This document shows positions 8,350-17,822 of a DNA stretch of 64,000 bases, one piece after another. The notes below the pieces were generated by a model, which saw only the letters and a program-made list of their open reading frames with translations, did no database searches and was not told the origin of the DNA. The DNA is from Chloracidobacterium sp. N (GTDB lineage: Bacteria; Acidobacteriota; Blastocatellia; Chloracidobacteriales; Chloracidobacteriaceae): NCBI RefSeq assembly GCF_018304765.1, contig NZ_CP072642.1, positions 1,285,501 to 1,349,500 on the forward strand. Direction: 5' to 3'. The stretch's first letter is position 1, and every line of letters begins with the position of its first letter. A program made the position numbers and the translations under genes.

Positions 8350-9357
8350 CTATGGAACCAACATGTATTCGTTCTGGGCCGGCGTCGCCGCGCCCAAAAA
8401 CCGCTCGGCTTCGCGCAGAAAGGCTTCCGGGCGCTCAATGGGGGGCATGTGTCCGCAGCGGTCAATGACCACGAAATTGGCCGTTGGCAGTCCGCCTTTG
8501 AGCTTTTCGCCCGAATGCAGCGGTAGCAGGGCGTCCTGTCGGCCCCAGATGATGAGCGTTGGGGACGTAATCCGGTTCAGGCGCGGTTCGAGCGCATCGT
8601 CGCCGGTCAGCATCGCAGCCAGCGCCCGGTCAATTACCCAGGCCTGGCGACGCGCCTGCGCCTGGAAGTCCCGAACCACAGGCGCGGGGAGCTGCGGCGG
8701 CTGGAAAAACAGCACCTTGAGGAAGTTCGTGAAATCTTCGGGAGTGGTTCCCGGGTCGAGCAGGGCGCGGTCCGGGGGCGGCTCGAAGCGAATTCCGGCG
8801 CTGTCCACCAGAATGAGCCGCGCCACCCGTTCCGGGTTTTCGCTGGCTGTGTAGGCCGCAATCCAGCCGCCCATGGACAGCCCACACAGATGCGCCTGCC
8901 GGACACCCACCCGGTCGAGAAACTTCACCACCGTTGCGGACTGCTCACGAATGGCATAACTGGCGTTGGCGGGTTTGTCCGAGCGTCCGAATCCCGGCAG
9001 ATCAATGGCATAGACGTGAAAGCGGCGTGACAGCGGCACGATGACCTGTCCCCAGTCGGCGTCCGAACTGCCGCCCAGACCGTGAATGAGCACGAGCGGC
9101 TCACCGGCACCGCCTTCCTTGTAGTGCAGGCGAACGCCGTCAATGACGACTTCCCGCGCCGCAATACCCGCCCACCACAATCGCCACTGGTCATACCAGT
9201 TGATGACCGTGAGCGGACGCTGATAGGCCAGCGTCCCGGCGCAGCCCAGGGCAACTGTCGCCAGAAGCAGGATGGCCAGAATACGCACGAACCAGCGCGA
9301 TGACCGCCAGGGGAGGGAAGGCCGGGCGTGTGCAGAACGGGAAGACTGATGCGGCAT
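8350..9357 (-). CDS. Membrane-anchored alpha/beta hydrolase
   Basis: A 335-residue hydrolase. An N-terminal membrane segment (FVRILAILLLATVALGC, about residues 24-40) anchors it, with the domain outside the cytoplasm; the Cys at the end of this segment may be lipidated. The fold is shown by LVLIHGLGGSSDADW (oxyanion HG), DLPGFGRSDKP, the nucleophile elbow GLSMGG, the acid in IWGRQDALLP and the catalytic His in DRCGHMPPIE. It resembles meta-cleavage or lipolytic hydrolases. The substrate is unknown, though the location directly before lpxA suggests an envelope role. All three catalytic residues are present. Confidence 0.8.
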   Translation of the reverse strand: MPHQSSRSAHARPSLPWRSSRWFVRILAILLLATVALGCAGTLAYQRPLTVINWYDQWRLWWAGIAAREVVIDGVRLHYKEGGAGEPLVLIHGLGGSSDADWGQVIVPLSRRFHVYAIDLPGFGRSDKPANASYAIREQSATVVKFLDRVGVRQAHLCGLSMGGWIAAYTASENPERVARLILVDSAGIRFEPPPDRALLDPGTTPEDFTNFLKVLFFQPPQLPAPVVRDFQAQARRQAWVIDRALAAMLTGDDALEPRLNRITSPTLIIWGRQDALLPLHSGEKLKGGLPTANFVVIDRCGHMPPIERPEAFLREAERFLGAATPAQNEYMLVP

Positions 9358-9374
9358 AGGCCGATGCCGGAGGT

Positions 9375-10628
9375 TCAGCGTACTTTCTTCTGCTTGCGCC
9401 GCAGGAAGTCCATCATGACGTACTCACCCAACGTCATGACGGTCGTAAAGTACGCCTTGCCCTGCGCAATGCTCGTCACGCGCTTGATGAAATTCACCAG
9501 GTAGGGGTCATCGGCCAGCATGAAGGTGTTGATGGCAATGTTGCTGCGCCGGCACTGGGCGACCTCCCGGTAGGTTGCCTCCATAATCATCGGGTCAAGC
9601 CCCATGGAGTTTTTGTAAATCCGTCCGTCTTCCATGGTCAGCGCCGAGGGTTTGCCGTCGGTAATCATGATGATCTGCCGCATATCCACGCGCTGGGCCA
9701 GCAGCAGGCGGCGCGCGAGCCTGAGTCCCTCGGCCGTGTTCGTGTGGTAGGGCCCGACGGTAAGCTGCGACAGCCTGCCAAGCGGCACTTCCTCGGCTGA
9801 GTCATGGAAGAGCACCAGCTTGAGGGTGTCGCCGGGATACTGCGTGCGGATGAGATGCGTCAGCGCCAAAGCCACGCGCTTGGCCGGGGTGAAGCGGTCT
9901 TCGCCGTACAGGATCATGCTGTGACTGCAATCCAGCATGAGCACCGTGGCGCACGAGCTGGTGTACTCCGACTGGTGAATCATCAGGTCGCTGTATTCCA
10001 CTTCAAGCGGAACCCCCAACCCATGGCGCTGAATGGCCGACAGCAGCGTGGCGTTGACATCCAGATTGAGCGTGTCGCCGAACTCGTACGGCTTGCTGGA
10101 TTGAAACGCCTCGATGCCGGTGGAAAGGTGCTGCGTGTCGTGCCGCCCGGCGTAGCTTCGGCCAAGCGAGCCGAGCAGTTGGCTGAGCGCCTTGTAGCCG
10201 AGAAAGTCCATACCCTTCTCGGTCAGCGCAAACTTGATGCGCGCACCCTCGTCCTTTTCGATGCGTCCCTGTCCGGGGCGCGGCGTCGGCGTCCCGCGCT
10301 CATCCGGGGTGGCGCGCAGGTAGCCCTCTTTGAGCAACCGCTGGATGAGCGCATCCACCAGCTCATCGAGCTTGTTTTCATCCAGCGCGCCGGAGGCATC
10401 CTGAAGGGCCTTCATGTCCGTCTCGTCAAGCAGTTCCCCGGAGCGAATGAGCTGCCGGATGGCTTCCCGCAGGGCCTCCAGTGATTGGTCCGGGTCCTGA
10501 ATGCGGCGCGACCAGCCGCCTTGGGAAAAGCCGCTCTGCAGGAAGAAGTCGGACAGCTTTTCGAGCAGCTTTTCAAGGTTGAACTGGTCCAGGTCGAGAC
10601 CATCCCATTTTCCGTAGCGCGTAATCAT
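9375..10628 (-). CDS. VWA domain protein, CoxE/BatA-like
   Basis: A 417-residue cytoplasmic protein without signal peptide. Residues 1-200 are mostly helical and charged. The von Willebrand A domain starts near residue 225 with the MIDAS motif in MLDCSHSM, continues through the metal-coordinating Thr region ([16 protein letters not shown]) and ends with [12 protein letters not shown]. Similar proteins act with MoxR-type AAA+ ATPases in metal insertion or complex assembly; no such ATPase lies next to it here. It precedes the hydrolase and lpxA with only 17 bases between, so it probably shares their transcript. Confidence 0.72.
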   Translation of the reverse strand: MITRYGKWDGLDLDQFNLEKLLEKLSDFFLQSGFSQGGWSRRIQDPDQSLEALREAIRQLIRSGELLDETDMKALQDASGALDENKLDELVDALIQRLLKEGYLRATPDERGTPTPRPGQGRIEKDEGARIKFALTEKGMDFLGYKALSQLLGSLGRSYAGRHDTQHLSTGIEAFQSSKPYEFGDTLNLDVNATLLSAIQRHGLGVPLEVEYSDLMIHQSEYTSSCATVLMLDCSHSMILYGEDRFTPAKRVALALTHLIRTQYPGDTLKLVLFHDSAEEVPLGRLSQLTVGPYHTNTAEGLRLARRLLLAQRVDMRQIIMITDGKPSALTMEDGRIYKNSMGLDPMIMEATYREVAQCRRSNIAINTFMLADDPYLVNFIKRVTSIAQGKAYFTTVMTLGEYVMMDFLRRKQKKVR

Positions 10629-10762
10629 GGCGGCGCATCCTCAAAAGTCTGGTAGGCTTGGCAGGTGACCACGCGGCGGTGGCCACAGGTTGCGGGAGGG
10701 CGGCAGACGTGTGCCGAAACGCTAACCGACGCACGCCAAAGACGCAACCACGCCTGCCTTGC

Positions 10763-10791
10763 TTGACCTGGTGAAACCGGCTTTCTACCAT
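10763..10791 (+). promoter_or_regulatory. Sigma-70-type promoter candidate for nuoA operon
   Basis: TTGACC (10763-10768), 17-base spacer, TACCAT (10786-10791), about 105 bases before the nuoA start. The spacing is optimal and the -35 has five of six consensus bases. Confidence 0.4.
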
Positions 10792-10896
10792 CGTTTCCGT
10801 GCGTGGTGTTACACAACTGACGAATGCGGTGCGCCCCGACGCAGGTCTCTCACCCCCCCCGGCTGCCTGCGCCCCGTCCCGCGGGAGAACCACACG

Positions 10897-11283
10897 ATGT
10901 CGAATGAACTCCAGAACTACATTCCGCTGCTGATGGTGTTTGGACTGGCGTCTTTCGTGGCGACGATGATTCTGAACACCTCGCGGCTGCTGGGTCCCAA
11001 AATCAGAACCCGTGAAAAACTCATGCCCTACGAGTGTGGCAACGACCCGGTGGGCAGCGCGCGGGAACGCTTCTCGGTCAAGTTTTATCTGGTGTGCCTG
11101 CTGTTCATCCTGTTCGACATCGAAGCCATTGTGCTGATTCCCTGGGCGGTGGTGTACAAGGCGCTGGCTGATGAACTCGGCAACAAGCTGTTCGTCTATG
11201 GCGAAATGATGCTGTTTGTGGCGACGCTGTTCATCGGCTACATCTACGTGTGGAAGAAGGGTGTTTTCGACTGGAGCAAGTAG
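10897..11283 (+). CDS. nuoA: NADH-quinone oxidoreductase subunit A
   Basis: A 128-residue membrane subunit of complex I. Three hydrophobic helices are visible (about 9-30, 62-85, 96-118). The conserved loop [20 protein letters not shown] contains the Cys and acidic residues near the quinone site, and [20 protein letters not shown] is the family signature. The ATG at 10897 has GGGAG upstream and gives the normal family length; a longer frame from 10759 is not needed. It is first of nuoABCDE, all on this strand, 27 bases before nuoB. Confidence 0.95.
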   Translation: MSNELQNYIPLLMVFGLASFVATMILNTSRLLGPKIRTREKLMPYECGNDPVGSARERFSVKFYLVCLLFILFDIEAIVLIPWAVVYKALADELGNKLFVYGEMMLFVATLFIGYIYVWKKGVFDWSK

Positions 11284-11310
11284 CCTTCAGTCGTCTGAAG
11301 GAGAAGGGCC

Positions 11311-11844
11311 ATGGGACTCGAAACGACGATTGGCGCCGCCCTGCCGGAAATCCTGACGGCGCGCCTCGAAGACCTCATCAACTGGTCGCGCAAGTCATCG
11401 CTGTGGCCGGCCACGTTTGGCCTGGCCTGCTGCGCCATCGAGATGATGAATGCCACTTCGGCCCGTAACGACATGGCGCGGTTTGGTTCGGAGGTGTTCC
11501 GCGCCAGTCCGCGTCAGGCCGATGTCATGATTGTGGCCGGGCGGGTCTCCCGCAAAATGGCCCCGGTGCTGCGCCGCATCTACGACCAGATGCCGGACCC
11601 GAAGTGGGTCATTTCGATGGGGGCCTGCGCCACGGCCGGCGGGATTTTCAACAACTACGCCATCGTGCAGGGCGTGCATCAGGTCGTGCCGGTGGATGTC
11701 TATGTGCCGGGGTGTCCGCCGCGCCCGGAAACCCTCATGTACGCCATCATGAAGCTTCAGGAAAAGATCATGGCCGAGCGGTTGACCGACCGCCGCGACC
11801 GCAACCTGCTGCCGGAAGAACTCCCCAAAGGAGCTGCGGCATGA
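11311..11844 (+). CDS. nuoB: NADH-quinone oxidoreductase subunit B
   Basis: A 177-residue subunit carrying the N2 iron-sulphur cluster of complex I, the last electron carrier before quinone. Ligands are the adjacent Cys40-Cys41 ([10 protein letters not shown]), Cys106 (MGACATAGG) and Cys135 (VPGCPPRPE). A GAAGGAG ribosome site precedes the ATG. The stop overlaps the start of nuoC by four bases (ATGA), indicating coupled translation. Length and motifs are normal. Confidence 0.96.
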   Translation: MGLETTIGAALPEILTARLEDLINWSRKSSLWPATFGLACCAIEMMNATSARNDMARFGSEVFRASPRQADVMIVAGRVSRKMAPVLRRIYDQMPDPKWVISMGACATAGGIFNNYAIVQGVHQVVPVDVYVPGCPPRPETLMYAIMKLQEKIMAERLTDRRDRNLLPEELPKGAAA

Positions 11845-12359
11845 GCGAACCAAAGGCTGCGACCGTGGATGCAACGGGCGACGACCTGGCGCTGATCAAG
11901 GGTGCAACGGATACGCTGGCCCAGTTGCGTCAGCGTTTTCAGACAGCCATCGAGCAGGTCATCGTCCAGCACGGCGAAGTGACGGTGTATGTCTCCCGCG
12001 CCGCCATCGTGGAGGTGGCGCGTTACCTGCGTGACGAGCCAAAGCTGTTGTTCAACCTGCTTTCCGACCTGTGTGGTGTGGACCGGGGGCTTGAAGCCGA
12101 CCCGCGCTTTGAGGTGGTCTATCACCTGTTTTCCATCCCACACGGCTATCGCCTGCGCCTGAAAGTGCGTGTCCCGGAACAAGACTGTGAAGTGCCCACG
12201 CTGGTCGGCATCTATCCGACGGCCGAGTGGCACGAACGGGAAACCTTTGACCTGATGGGCATCCGCTTCACCAACCATCCTGATCTGCGCAAGATTCTGA
12301 CCCCCGACGATCTGGAAGGCCACCCACTACGAAAGGACTTTCCGCTCCAGGGTTACTGA
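11841..12359 (+). CDS. nuoC: NADH-quinone oxidoreductase subunit C
   Basis: A 172-residue peripheral subunit of complex I. The family segment [20 protein letters not shown] and the end [12 protein letters not shown] are diagnostic. The ATG at 11841 overlaps the nuoB stop and has AAAGGAG about eight bases before it. It interacts with NuoB and NuoD in the quinone-proximal arm. It is not fused to nuoD, unlike the fused nuoCD of enterobacteria. Confidence 0.95.
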   Translation: MSEPKAATVDATGDDLALIKGATDTLAQLRQRFQTAIEQVIVQHGEVTVYVSRAAIVEVARYLRDEPKLLFNLLSDLCGVDRGLEADPRFEVVYHLFSIPHGYRLRLKVRVPEQDCEVPTLVGIYPTAEWHERETFDLMGIRFTNHPDLRKILTPDDLEGHPLRKDFPLQGY

Positions 12360-12407
12360 TCCGGTGTGCTGCCGCATTGCCGGGCCCGGCCGGAGCCAGC
12401 CTGTGCC

Positions 12408-13667
12408 ATGTCATCCCTTCGCCATTCCAACGTCATTGAACTCGACTACGCCCCGCAGCAGAAGATTCGGGAACTGCTGCGCGAGCAGTCGGCGCTCGAC
12501 AACGCCATTACGGTGAGCATGGGGCCGCAGCACCCTTCAACCCACGGTGTGCTGCGGCTGGAACTCATCCTGGACGGCGAAACCGTCATCAGCGCCAAAC
12601 CGGACATCGGCTATCTCCACACCGGCATGGAGAAGCAGATGGAAACGAAGAAGTACCAGCAGAACATCGTCATCACCGACCGGATGGATTACCTCAATCC
12701 GATGGGCAACAACCTGGGCTACGTGATGACGGTCGAAAAGCTGCTGGGGCTGACCCACGACATTCCGCCGCGCGCACAAACGCTGCGGGTACTGCTGACC
12801 GAACTGCAACGGATCGCTTCCCACTTGGTCTGGCTTGGGACGCACGCGCTCGACCTGGGCGCGATGTCGCTGTTTTTCTACTGCTTCCGCGAGCGCGAAA
12901 AGGTTCTCAACATCTACGAAGCCGTCTGCGGCGGGCGCATGACGGTCAGTTACTTCCGCGTCGGCGGCCTGCCCTACGACGTGCCGCCGAATTTCAACCG
13001 CCTGGTCCGGGACTTTCTGGATGAGTTCCCGGCGGCGCTGGCGGAGTACCACAAGCTGCTGACGAACAATCCGATTTTCCAGAAGCGAACCCGTGGCGTC
13101 GGCGTGCTGTCCGGGGAAGATGCGATTGCGCTGGGGGTGACGGGGCCGACGCTGCGCGGCTCCGGCGTGGCGCATGACGTGCGCCGGGCAGAACCCTACT
13201 GTGGCTATGAAACCTACGACTTTGACATTCCGGTGGAGCGGGAGGGCGACGTGTATGCCCGCTACCTCGTGCGCATGCGCGAAATGGAGGAAAGCTGGAA
13301 GATTTGTCGCCAGGCCCTCGACCGCCTCAAGCCAGGACCCATCAAGGCGGATTCCCCGAAGATTGTTCTGCCCGACCGCGAGGAAATGAAGCACCAGATG
13401 GATGCCCTCATCCATCACTTCCTGCTGGCCGCTTATGGATTCAGTGTGCCCCCCGGCGAAGCCTACCACGCCATCGAAGGCTCCAAGGGCGAGCTGGGCT
13501 TCTACATCATCAGCGACGGGACGGAACGCCCCTTCCGCTGCCACGTGCGCGGCCCCTCGTTTGTGAACCTGCAGGCCATTCCAAAGCTTTGCCAGGGTGC
13601 GTTACTGGCCGATGTTGTGGCCATCATCGGCAGTCTGGACATCGTGCTGGGCGAAATTGACCGGTAA
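12408..13667 (+). CDS. nuoD: NADH-quinone oxidoreductase subunit D
   Basis: A 419-residue 49-kDa-type subunit forming the quinone cavity with NuoB. Signatures include SMGPQHPSTHGVLRLEL, YLHTGMEKQME, DRMDYLNPMGNN, RGSGVAHDVRRAEPYCGY and the C-terminal FVNLQAIPKLCQG with DIVLGEIDR. The start is set at ATG 12408; a GTG at 12366 would add 14 residues. It is followed seven bases later by nuoE. Confidence 0.95.
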   Translation: MSSLRHSNVIELDYAPQQKIRELLREQSALDNAITVSMGPQHPSTHGVLRLELILDGETVISAKPDIGYLHTGMEKQMETKKYQQNIVITDRMDYLNPMGNNLGYVMTVEKLLGLTHDIPPRAQTLRVLLTELQRIASHLVWLGTHALDLGAMSLFFYCFREREKVLNIYEAVCGGRMTVSYFRVGGLPYDVPPNFNRLVRDFLDEFPAALAEYHKLLTNNPIFQKRTRGVGVLSGEDAIALGVTGPTLRGSGVAHDVRRAEPYCGYETYDFDIPVEREGDVYARYLVRMREMEESWKICRQALDRLKPGPIKADSPKIVLPDREEMKHQMDALIHHFLLAAYGFSVPPGEAYHAIEGSKGELGFYIISDGTERPFRCHVRGPSFVNLQAIPKLCQGALLADVVAIIGSLDIVLGEIDR

Positions 13668-13674
13668 AACGAGC

Positions 13675-14157
13675 ATGCCAACCTTTGCTGACGTACTGAC
13701 ACCCGAATTTGACCGCCAAGCGGACGCCATCATTGCCCGCTACCCGCAGAAACGCTCGGCCATCCTGCCCCTGCTGCACTTGGTGCAGAATGCCTGCAAC
13801 TACGTCCCGGAAGACGGCATGCGCTTCATTGCCAAAAAGCTTGGGCTGAACATGAACGACGTGTATGAAACGCTGACGTTCTATTCCATGCTGTTCACCG
13901 AGCCGATTGGCACGTACCACATCCAGCTCTGCCGGACGATCAGTTGCTACCTGTGCGGCGCGCCGCAGATTCGGGAACACCTTGAGAAGCGGTTGGGCAT
14001 CCGGCCGGGACAGAAAACCCCGGACGGGCGCTTCCGGTTGAGTGAAGTCGAATGTATCGGCGCGTGTTCGGCCGCGCCGGCCATGCAGATCAACTTCGAC
14101 TTTCACGAGCATCTCACCCCTGAAAAGGTGGATGCCATTCTCGATGCCCTGCCATGA
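13675..14157 (+). CDS. nuoE: NADH-quinone oxidoreductase subunit E
   Basis: A 160-residue thioredoxin-like subunit binding the N1a [2Fe-2S] cluster. The four ligands are Cys86, Cys91, Cys127 and Cys131 (CRTISC and ECIGAC). The ATG at 13675 gives the normal length; longer upstream codons overlap nuoD. Its partner subunits nuoF and nuoG are not in this window, so the electron input module is encoded in pieces. The stop overlaps the start of thiD by four bases. Confidence 0.93.
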   Translation: MPTFADVLTPEFDRQADAIIARYPQKRSAILPLLHLVQNACNYVPEDGMRFIAKKLGLNMNDVYETLTFYSMLFTEPIGTYHIQLCRTISCYLCGAPQIREHLEKRLGIRPGQKTPDGRFRLSEVECIGACSAAPAMQINFDFHEHLTPEKVDAILDALP

Positions 14158-14951
14158 CGGCTTCCACAACAACGGTCACACTTTCCATTGCCGGACTTGA
14201 CCCGGCGGGCGGTGCCGGTCTGCTGGCCGATCTGAAAACGATGGCGGCCCATGGCGTGCACGGGGTGGGCGTCCTGACCGCCACAACGGCCCAGAACACC
14301 GTCGGCGTCAAAAGCTTTCATCCGCTGCCGCCGGAGGTCGTTCTGGCGCAACTGGATGCCCTGCATGAAGACCTGACCATAGCCGCCGCCAAAACCGGCA
14401 TGCTGGCCACGGGTGACATCATTGATGCCCTGGCCGACTGGCTGGCCACAAACTGGCGTGCGCCGCTGGTCGTGGACCCGGTACTGGTGGCGAGCAGCGG
14501 GCATCTTCTGCTTGAACCCGACGCCATTGCCCGGCTGAAAGCCAAACTGCTGCCGCTGGCCACCGTGGTGACGCCCAACCTGCCGGAAGCGACGGAACTG
14601 GTCGGCTTTCCGGTCGAGACGGTCGAAGCCATGGGCGAAGCCGCGCGCGCCCTCCACGCGCTTGGCCCCCGGTGGGTTCTGGTCAAGGGCGGACATCTGC
14701 CCGGAGACGCCACGGACGTGCTGTTTGATGGCCGGGAATTCCACACCTTCTCCGGCAGCCGGATTGCAATGGAAACCCACGGTACAGGGTGCACCCTGTC
14801 GGCCGCGCTGGCGGCCATGCTGGGCCGGGGGCTGTCCGTGGTCGAAGCCGTGACGCGGGCCAAAGCCTATGTCCGCGAGACCATGACGCGCGCCATGCGC
14901 GTTGGCCGGGGAAAGCCGCTGCTGGGCCACCTGCCCCTGAACCATGCCTGA
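14154..14951 (+). CDS. thiD: Hydroxymethylpyrimidine/phosphomethylpyrimidine kinase
   Basis: A 265-residue ribokinase-fold enzyme of thiamine synthesis that phosphorylates HMP and HMP-phosphate. Diagnostic segments: IAGLDPAGGAGLLADLKT at the N-terminus, LTATTAQNTVGV, AAKTGML, the VTPNLPEATEL segment, VLVKGGH, and the anion hole with catalytic Cys in THGTGCTLSAALAA. It overlaps nuoE by four bases and pgeF by eight, so it rides on the nuo transcript. The metabolic link is not obvious. No other thiamine gene is nearby. Confidence 0.92.
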   Translation: MTASTTTVTLSIAGLDPAGGAGLLADLKTMAAHGVHGVGVLTATTAQNTVGVKSFHPLPPEVVLAQLDALHEDLTIAAAKTGMLATGDIIDALADWLATNWRAPLVVDPVLVASSGHLLLEPDAIARLKAKLLPLATVVTPNLPEATELVGFPVETVEAMGEAARALHALGPRWVLVKGGHLPGDATDVLFDGREFHTFSGSRIAMETHGTGCTLSAALAAMLGRGLSVVEAVTRAKAYVRETMTRAMRVGRGKPLLGHLPLNHA

Positions 14952-15771
14952 CCAAGCCTTTGTCTTTCGACGTTCTGGAGACGTGGCCGTTCTGGTCTGC
15001 CTGCCGCTCGAAGCCGCCGGTTTCCGGCATGGCTTCAGCACCCGGCCGGGCGGCGTGAGTCCGCTGCCGGCACAGGCGCTCAACCTGGGCTACTTTGCCG
15101 GTGACAGCCCGGAAAACGTCACGGAAAACCGACGCCGGTTTCTGGCGGTGCTCGGTGAAACCAAAGACCGTCTGCACACGCTCCGGCAGGTACACGGTGA
15201 CACGGTGCAGCTTCTGGACACGGTTTCCGAAGCTACGGCGGAACCGATGGAAGGGGATGCCTGGATCGGACAGGAGCCGGGCCGGTGGGCGGCGGTGTAC
15301 ACGGCCGACTGCCAGGCCGTACTGCTGGGTTGTCCCCGGACAGGGGCCTTTGCCGCCGTCCATGCCGGGTGGCGTGGGACGTTGGCGCGGATTGTCGCAA
15401 AGACCGTTGTCCGGCTCAGGGAGACCTACGGCGTACGCCCGGAAGACCTGCACGTTGCACTGGGGCCGGCGGCAAGTGTTGCCCACTATGAAGTGGGCGA
15501 AGAAGTTGTCGAAGCCTTCCAGCAGGCCTTTCCTTCGGAAGCGGCGGCATGGTTTCAGCGGCCGTCGCCCGGCGGAAAGCTGCATCTGGACATCCCGCAG
15601 GCCAACCGCTGGCAGTTGATGGAAGCCGGTGTCCGTCCTGACCGCATTCATGCTTCCGGCTGGTGCACGATGACGCGCCCGGATTTGTTTTTTTCCTACC
15701 GCCGCGAACGCCAGCGGGGGCCGGTGGGACGCCTCATTGCCACGATTGGGCGCGCCGGTTCGCCCGGATAG
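14944..15771 (+). CDS. pgeF: Peptidoglycan editing factor PgeF (DUF152)
   Basis: A 275-residue member of the YfiH/DUF152 family, which removes wrongly incorporated residues from peptidoglycan precursors and can act on purine nucleosides. Metal-binding signatures are present: QVHGDTVQ, TADCQAVLLG and HAGWRGTLARI (His and Cys ligands), plus the C-terminal FFSYRRER. It starts inside the 3' end of thiD (eight-base overlap). Length is slightly above the usual 240-260. Confidence 0.9.
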   Translation: MPDQAFVFRRSGDVAVLVCLPLEAAGFRHGFSTRPGGVSPLPAQALNLGYFAGDSPENVTENRRRFLAVLGETKDRLHTLRQVHGDTVQLLDTVSEATAEPMEGDAWIGQEPGRWAAVYTADCQAVLLGCPRTGAFAAVHAGWRGTLARIVAKTVVRLRETYGVRPEDLHVALGPAASVAHYEVGEEVVEAFQQAFPSEAAAWFQRPSPGGKLHLDIPQANRWQLMEAGVRPDRIHASGWCTMTRPDLFFSYRRERQRGPVGRLIATIGRAGSPG

Positions 15772-15798
15772 TCGCTGTGATTTCCGGCAAAAGACGCC

Positions 15799-16971
15799 AT
15801 GACGCACGCCCGGCGGCAACTGCTCTACTTTCTCGAGGAAAGTCACGGCGGGGTGGCCGACTATGCCCACGAACAATGCCAGGCGCTGACCGCGCTGGGC
15901 GTCGAGGTGACGCTGCTGACGACGCCATGCTACCCGGTACGCTCCGGGGCGCAGTACATCCGCTGCCCGCGCCTGCTGGAGCCGCGCCCGGAACGTCCGA
16001 TTGCCAACCGCTGGTGGCGCGGCGGGCGCTACGTCTGGATCAAGCTGGAAAACTATCGCCGTCTCGTGCAGACCATCCGCACCAGCGGCATCCGGCGCGT
16101 CATTATCGGGTCGTTTGGGGAATATCTGGCTCCCCTGTGGTCGCCTTCGCTGCGGCGGTTGCAGCGGGAAGGGGTTGTTTTCGGGGCTGTTGTTCACGAT
16201 CCGGTGCGCGATTATGTCATCGGGCCGCGCTGGTGGCACCGGTGGTCGGTCGGGGATGCCTACGCCCATCTGCGGGAGGCGTTCGTCCACGAAGACATTA
16301 CCCTTGACACCATGCGGCCAAACCCCGGCCTGCGGGTGACGGTCGTGCCGCATGGTATCTATCCGTATCCGCCGCCGACGGCCTCCCGTGAAGCTGTGCG
16401 CCGGGAGCTGGCACTGCCGGACGACGCGCCGGTGCTGCTGGCCTTTGGCAACATACGCGATGCCAAAAACCTGCACCTGGTCATCGAAAGTTTGCAGCAT
16501 TGCCGCCGGGCGTACCTTGTTGTGGCCGGGCGGGTGCAGTCGGCGGGGCAGCGTCCCGTGGCGTTTTACCGCGAACTGGCCGCGCGGCTGGGCGTTGCCA
16601 ACCGCTGCCGGTGGATGGAGCGGTACGTACCGGATGAAGAAGCTGCCAATCTCTTTGCGGCCGCGGATGTCGTCGTGCTGACCTACAGCCGGGCTTTTCG
16701 TTCTGCCAGCGGCGTGCTGGCGCTGGCGGCCAACTATCATGTGCCATGTCTGGCATCGGGCGGCGCGGGGCCACTCAGGACGCTGGTTCAGAAGTATGCG
16801 TTGGGGCGGTGGGTCGAACCGGATGATCTTCAGGCGCTTGTGACGGGTCTGGAAGACCTGTTACAACGCCCTCCACAACCGCACTGGTTGCGTTTTCGTG
16901 AGGAAAATTCCTGGCAGGTCAACGCGCAGCGCATCATTGGGCGCATGTTTGGCGACGGGGGAGATGGTTAG
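15799..16971 (+). CDS. Glycosyltransferase, GT-B fold (group 1-like)
   Basis: A 390-residue putative GT4-type glycosyltransferase. The N-terminal half has a glycine-rich loop after the first strand (LYFLEESHGGVADYAHEQC), as in sugar-nucleotide transferases. The C-terminal half carries LLAFGNIRDAKNLHLVIESL, the acidic EEAANLFAAADVVVLTY region and a Ser-rich phosphate-binding turn (RSASGVLALA). It likely builds surface polysaccharide or glycolipid. It is followed 14 bases later by an FkbM methyltransferase, suggesting joint glycan synthesis and methylation. Donor and acceptor are unknown. Confidence 0.8.
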   Translation: MTHARRQLLYFLEESHGGVADYAHEQCQALTALGVEVTLLTTPCYPVRSGAQYIRCPRLLEPRPERPIANRWWRGGRYVWIKLENYRRLVQTIRTSGIRRVIIGSFGEYLAPLWSPSLRRLQREGVVFGAVVHDPVRDYVIGPRWWHRWSVGDAYAHLREAFVHEDITLDTMRPNPGLRVTVVPHGIYPYPPPTASREAVRRELALPDDAPVLLAFGNIRDAKNLHLVIESLQHCRRAYLVVAGRVQSAGQRPVAFYRELAARLGVANRCRWMERYVPDEEAANLFAAADVVVLTYSRAFRSASGVLALAANYHVPCLASGGAGPLRTLVQKYALGRWVEPDDLQALVTGLEDLLQRPPQPHWLRFREENSWQVNAQRIIGRMFGDGGDG

Positions 16972-16985
16972 AGGAGGGCTTTCGC

Positions 16986-17810
16986 ATGCGTTGGTGGCGC
17001 ACAGCCCGCACGCTGTATTCGCTGTGGTCCTATGCCTGGTCCGGTGTGACCTGGCGGGACAAATGGTTGGCTTTTCTGCTGGCCGGGCTGGTTTCGATGG
17101 GCGAGCACCGGGTGCGGGCGCGAAGCTGGTTTTTCAACCGAATCAATGCCTGCGCCCGTGAGGGACAGGTTCACCTGCGGCTGCGGATTGGCCGGCGCAT
17201 CTGTACCGTCGCCATGCGCCAGGGCGACCGTGAGGATTTCCTGATCGGTGGGGAACTGGTCAAAAGGGCCTATGCGCCGCCGCCCTTCACGCCGCGCCAG
17301 ATCGTGGATGGCGGAGCCAACATCGGCCTGTTTGCCATCTATGCCAGCGCCCTTTTTCCTGAAGCCAAACTGGTCTGCTACGAGCCGGATGAAAAGAATC
17401 TGGCGCAGTTGCGGTACAACCTGGCAATCAACCAGATCGCGGCAGAGGTGCAGCCCGTGGGCCTGTGGTCACGCGAAACCACGCTGTACTACCATCCGGT
17501 TGTTTCCTGTGGGGGATACATTGACGAGACACCGCCGGGGATTCCGATTCCATGTGTCGTCCCCCAGATCGGGCCGGATTGCTGGTTGAAGCTCGACATC
17601 GAAAGCAGTGAATACGAGGTGCTGCCGCGCCTGCTGGCCGATGGGGCGTATCCGCGCTGGATTTCGATGGAACTCCACGCTTTTGCAGAGCGCGGGCCGG
17701 AATTGCTCCGGCTTCTGGAAGCCCATGGCTACCACGTGCGCGGGGATGTGTCGCCGGAGCTGTGGTTGACCACGATTGAAGCGTGGCGGGAGCCGTCCGA
17801 CGGGCCGTGA
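16986..17810 (+). CDS. FkbM-family methyltransferase
   Basis: A 274-residue SAM-dependent methyltransferase. Motif I is VDGGANIGLFAIYAS (about residue 103), followed by the acidic second strand CYEPDEKNLAQLRYNLAINQ and the FkbM-type late motif WLKLDIESSEYEVLPRLL. Such enzymes usually O-methylate sugars or lipids. The N-terminal 80 residues are basic and Trp-rich (WWRTARTLYSLWSYAWSG), and may contact the membrane. Its partner is the preceding glycosyltransferase. It converges on fabZ with 12 bases between stops. Confidence 0.82.
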   Translation: MRWWRTARTLYSLWSYAWSGVTWRDKWLAFLLAGLVSMGEHRVRARSWFFNRINACAREGQVHLRLRIGRRICTVAMRQGDREDFLIGGELVKRAYAPPPFTPRQIVDGGANIGLFAIYASALFPEAKLVCYEPDEKNLAQLRYNLAINQIAAEVQPVGLWSRETTLYYHPVVSCGGYIDETPPGIPIPCVVPQIGPDCWLKLDIESSEYEVLPRLLADGAYPRWISMELHAFAERGPELLRLLEAHGYHVRGDVSPELWLTTIEAWREPSDGP

Positions 17811-17822
17811 TGGGCCGTGAAC

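Noticed and set aside
14683-16740. Long minus-strand open frame (685 codons) opposite thiD, pgeF and the glycosyltransferase
   Set aside because: Composition is Arg/Pro/Gln-rich and the opposite strand holds three recognisable genes.
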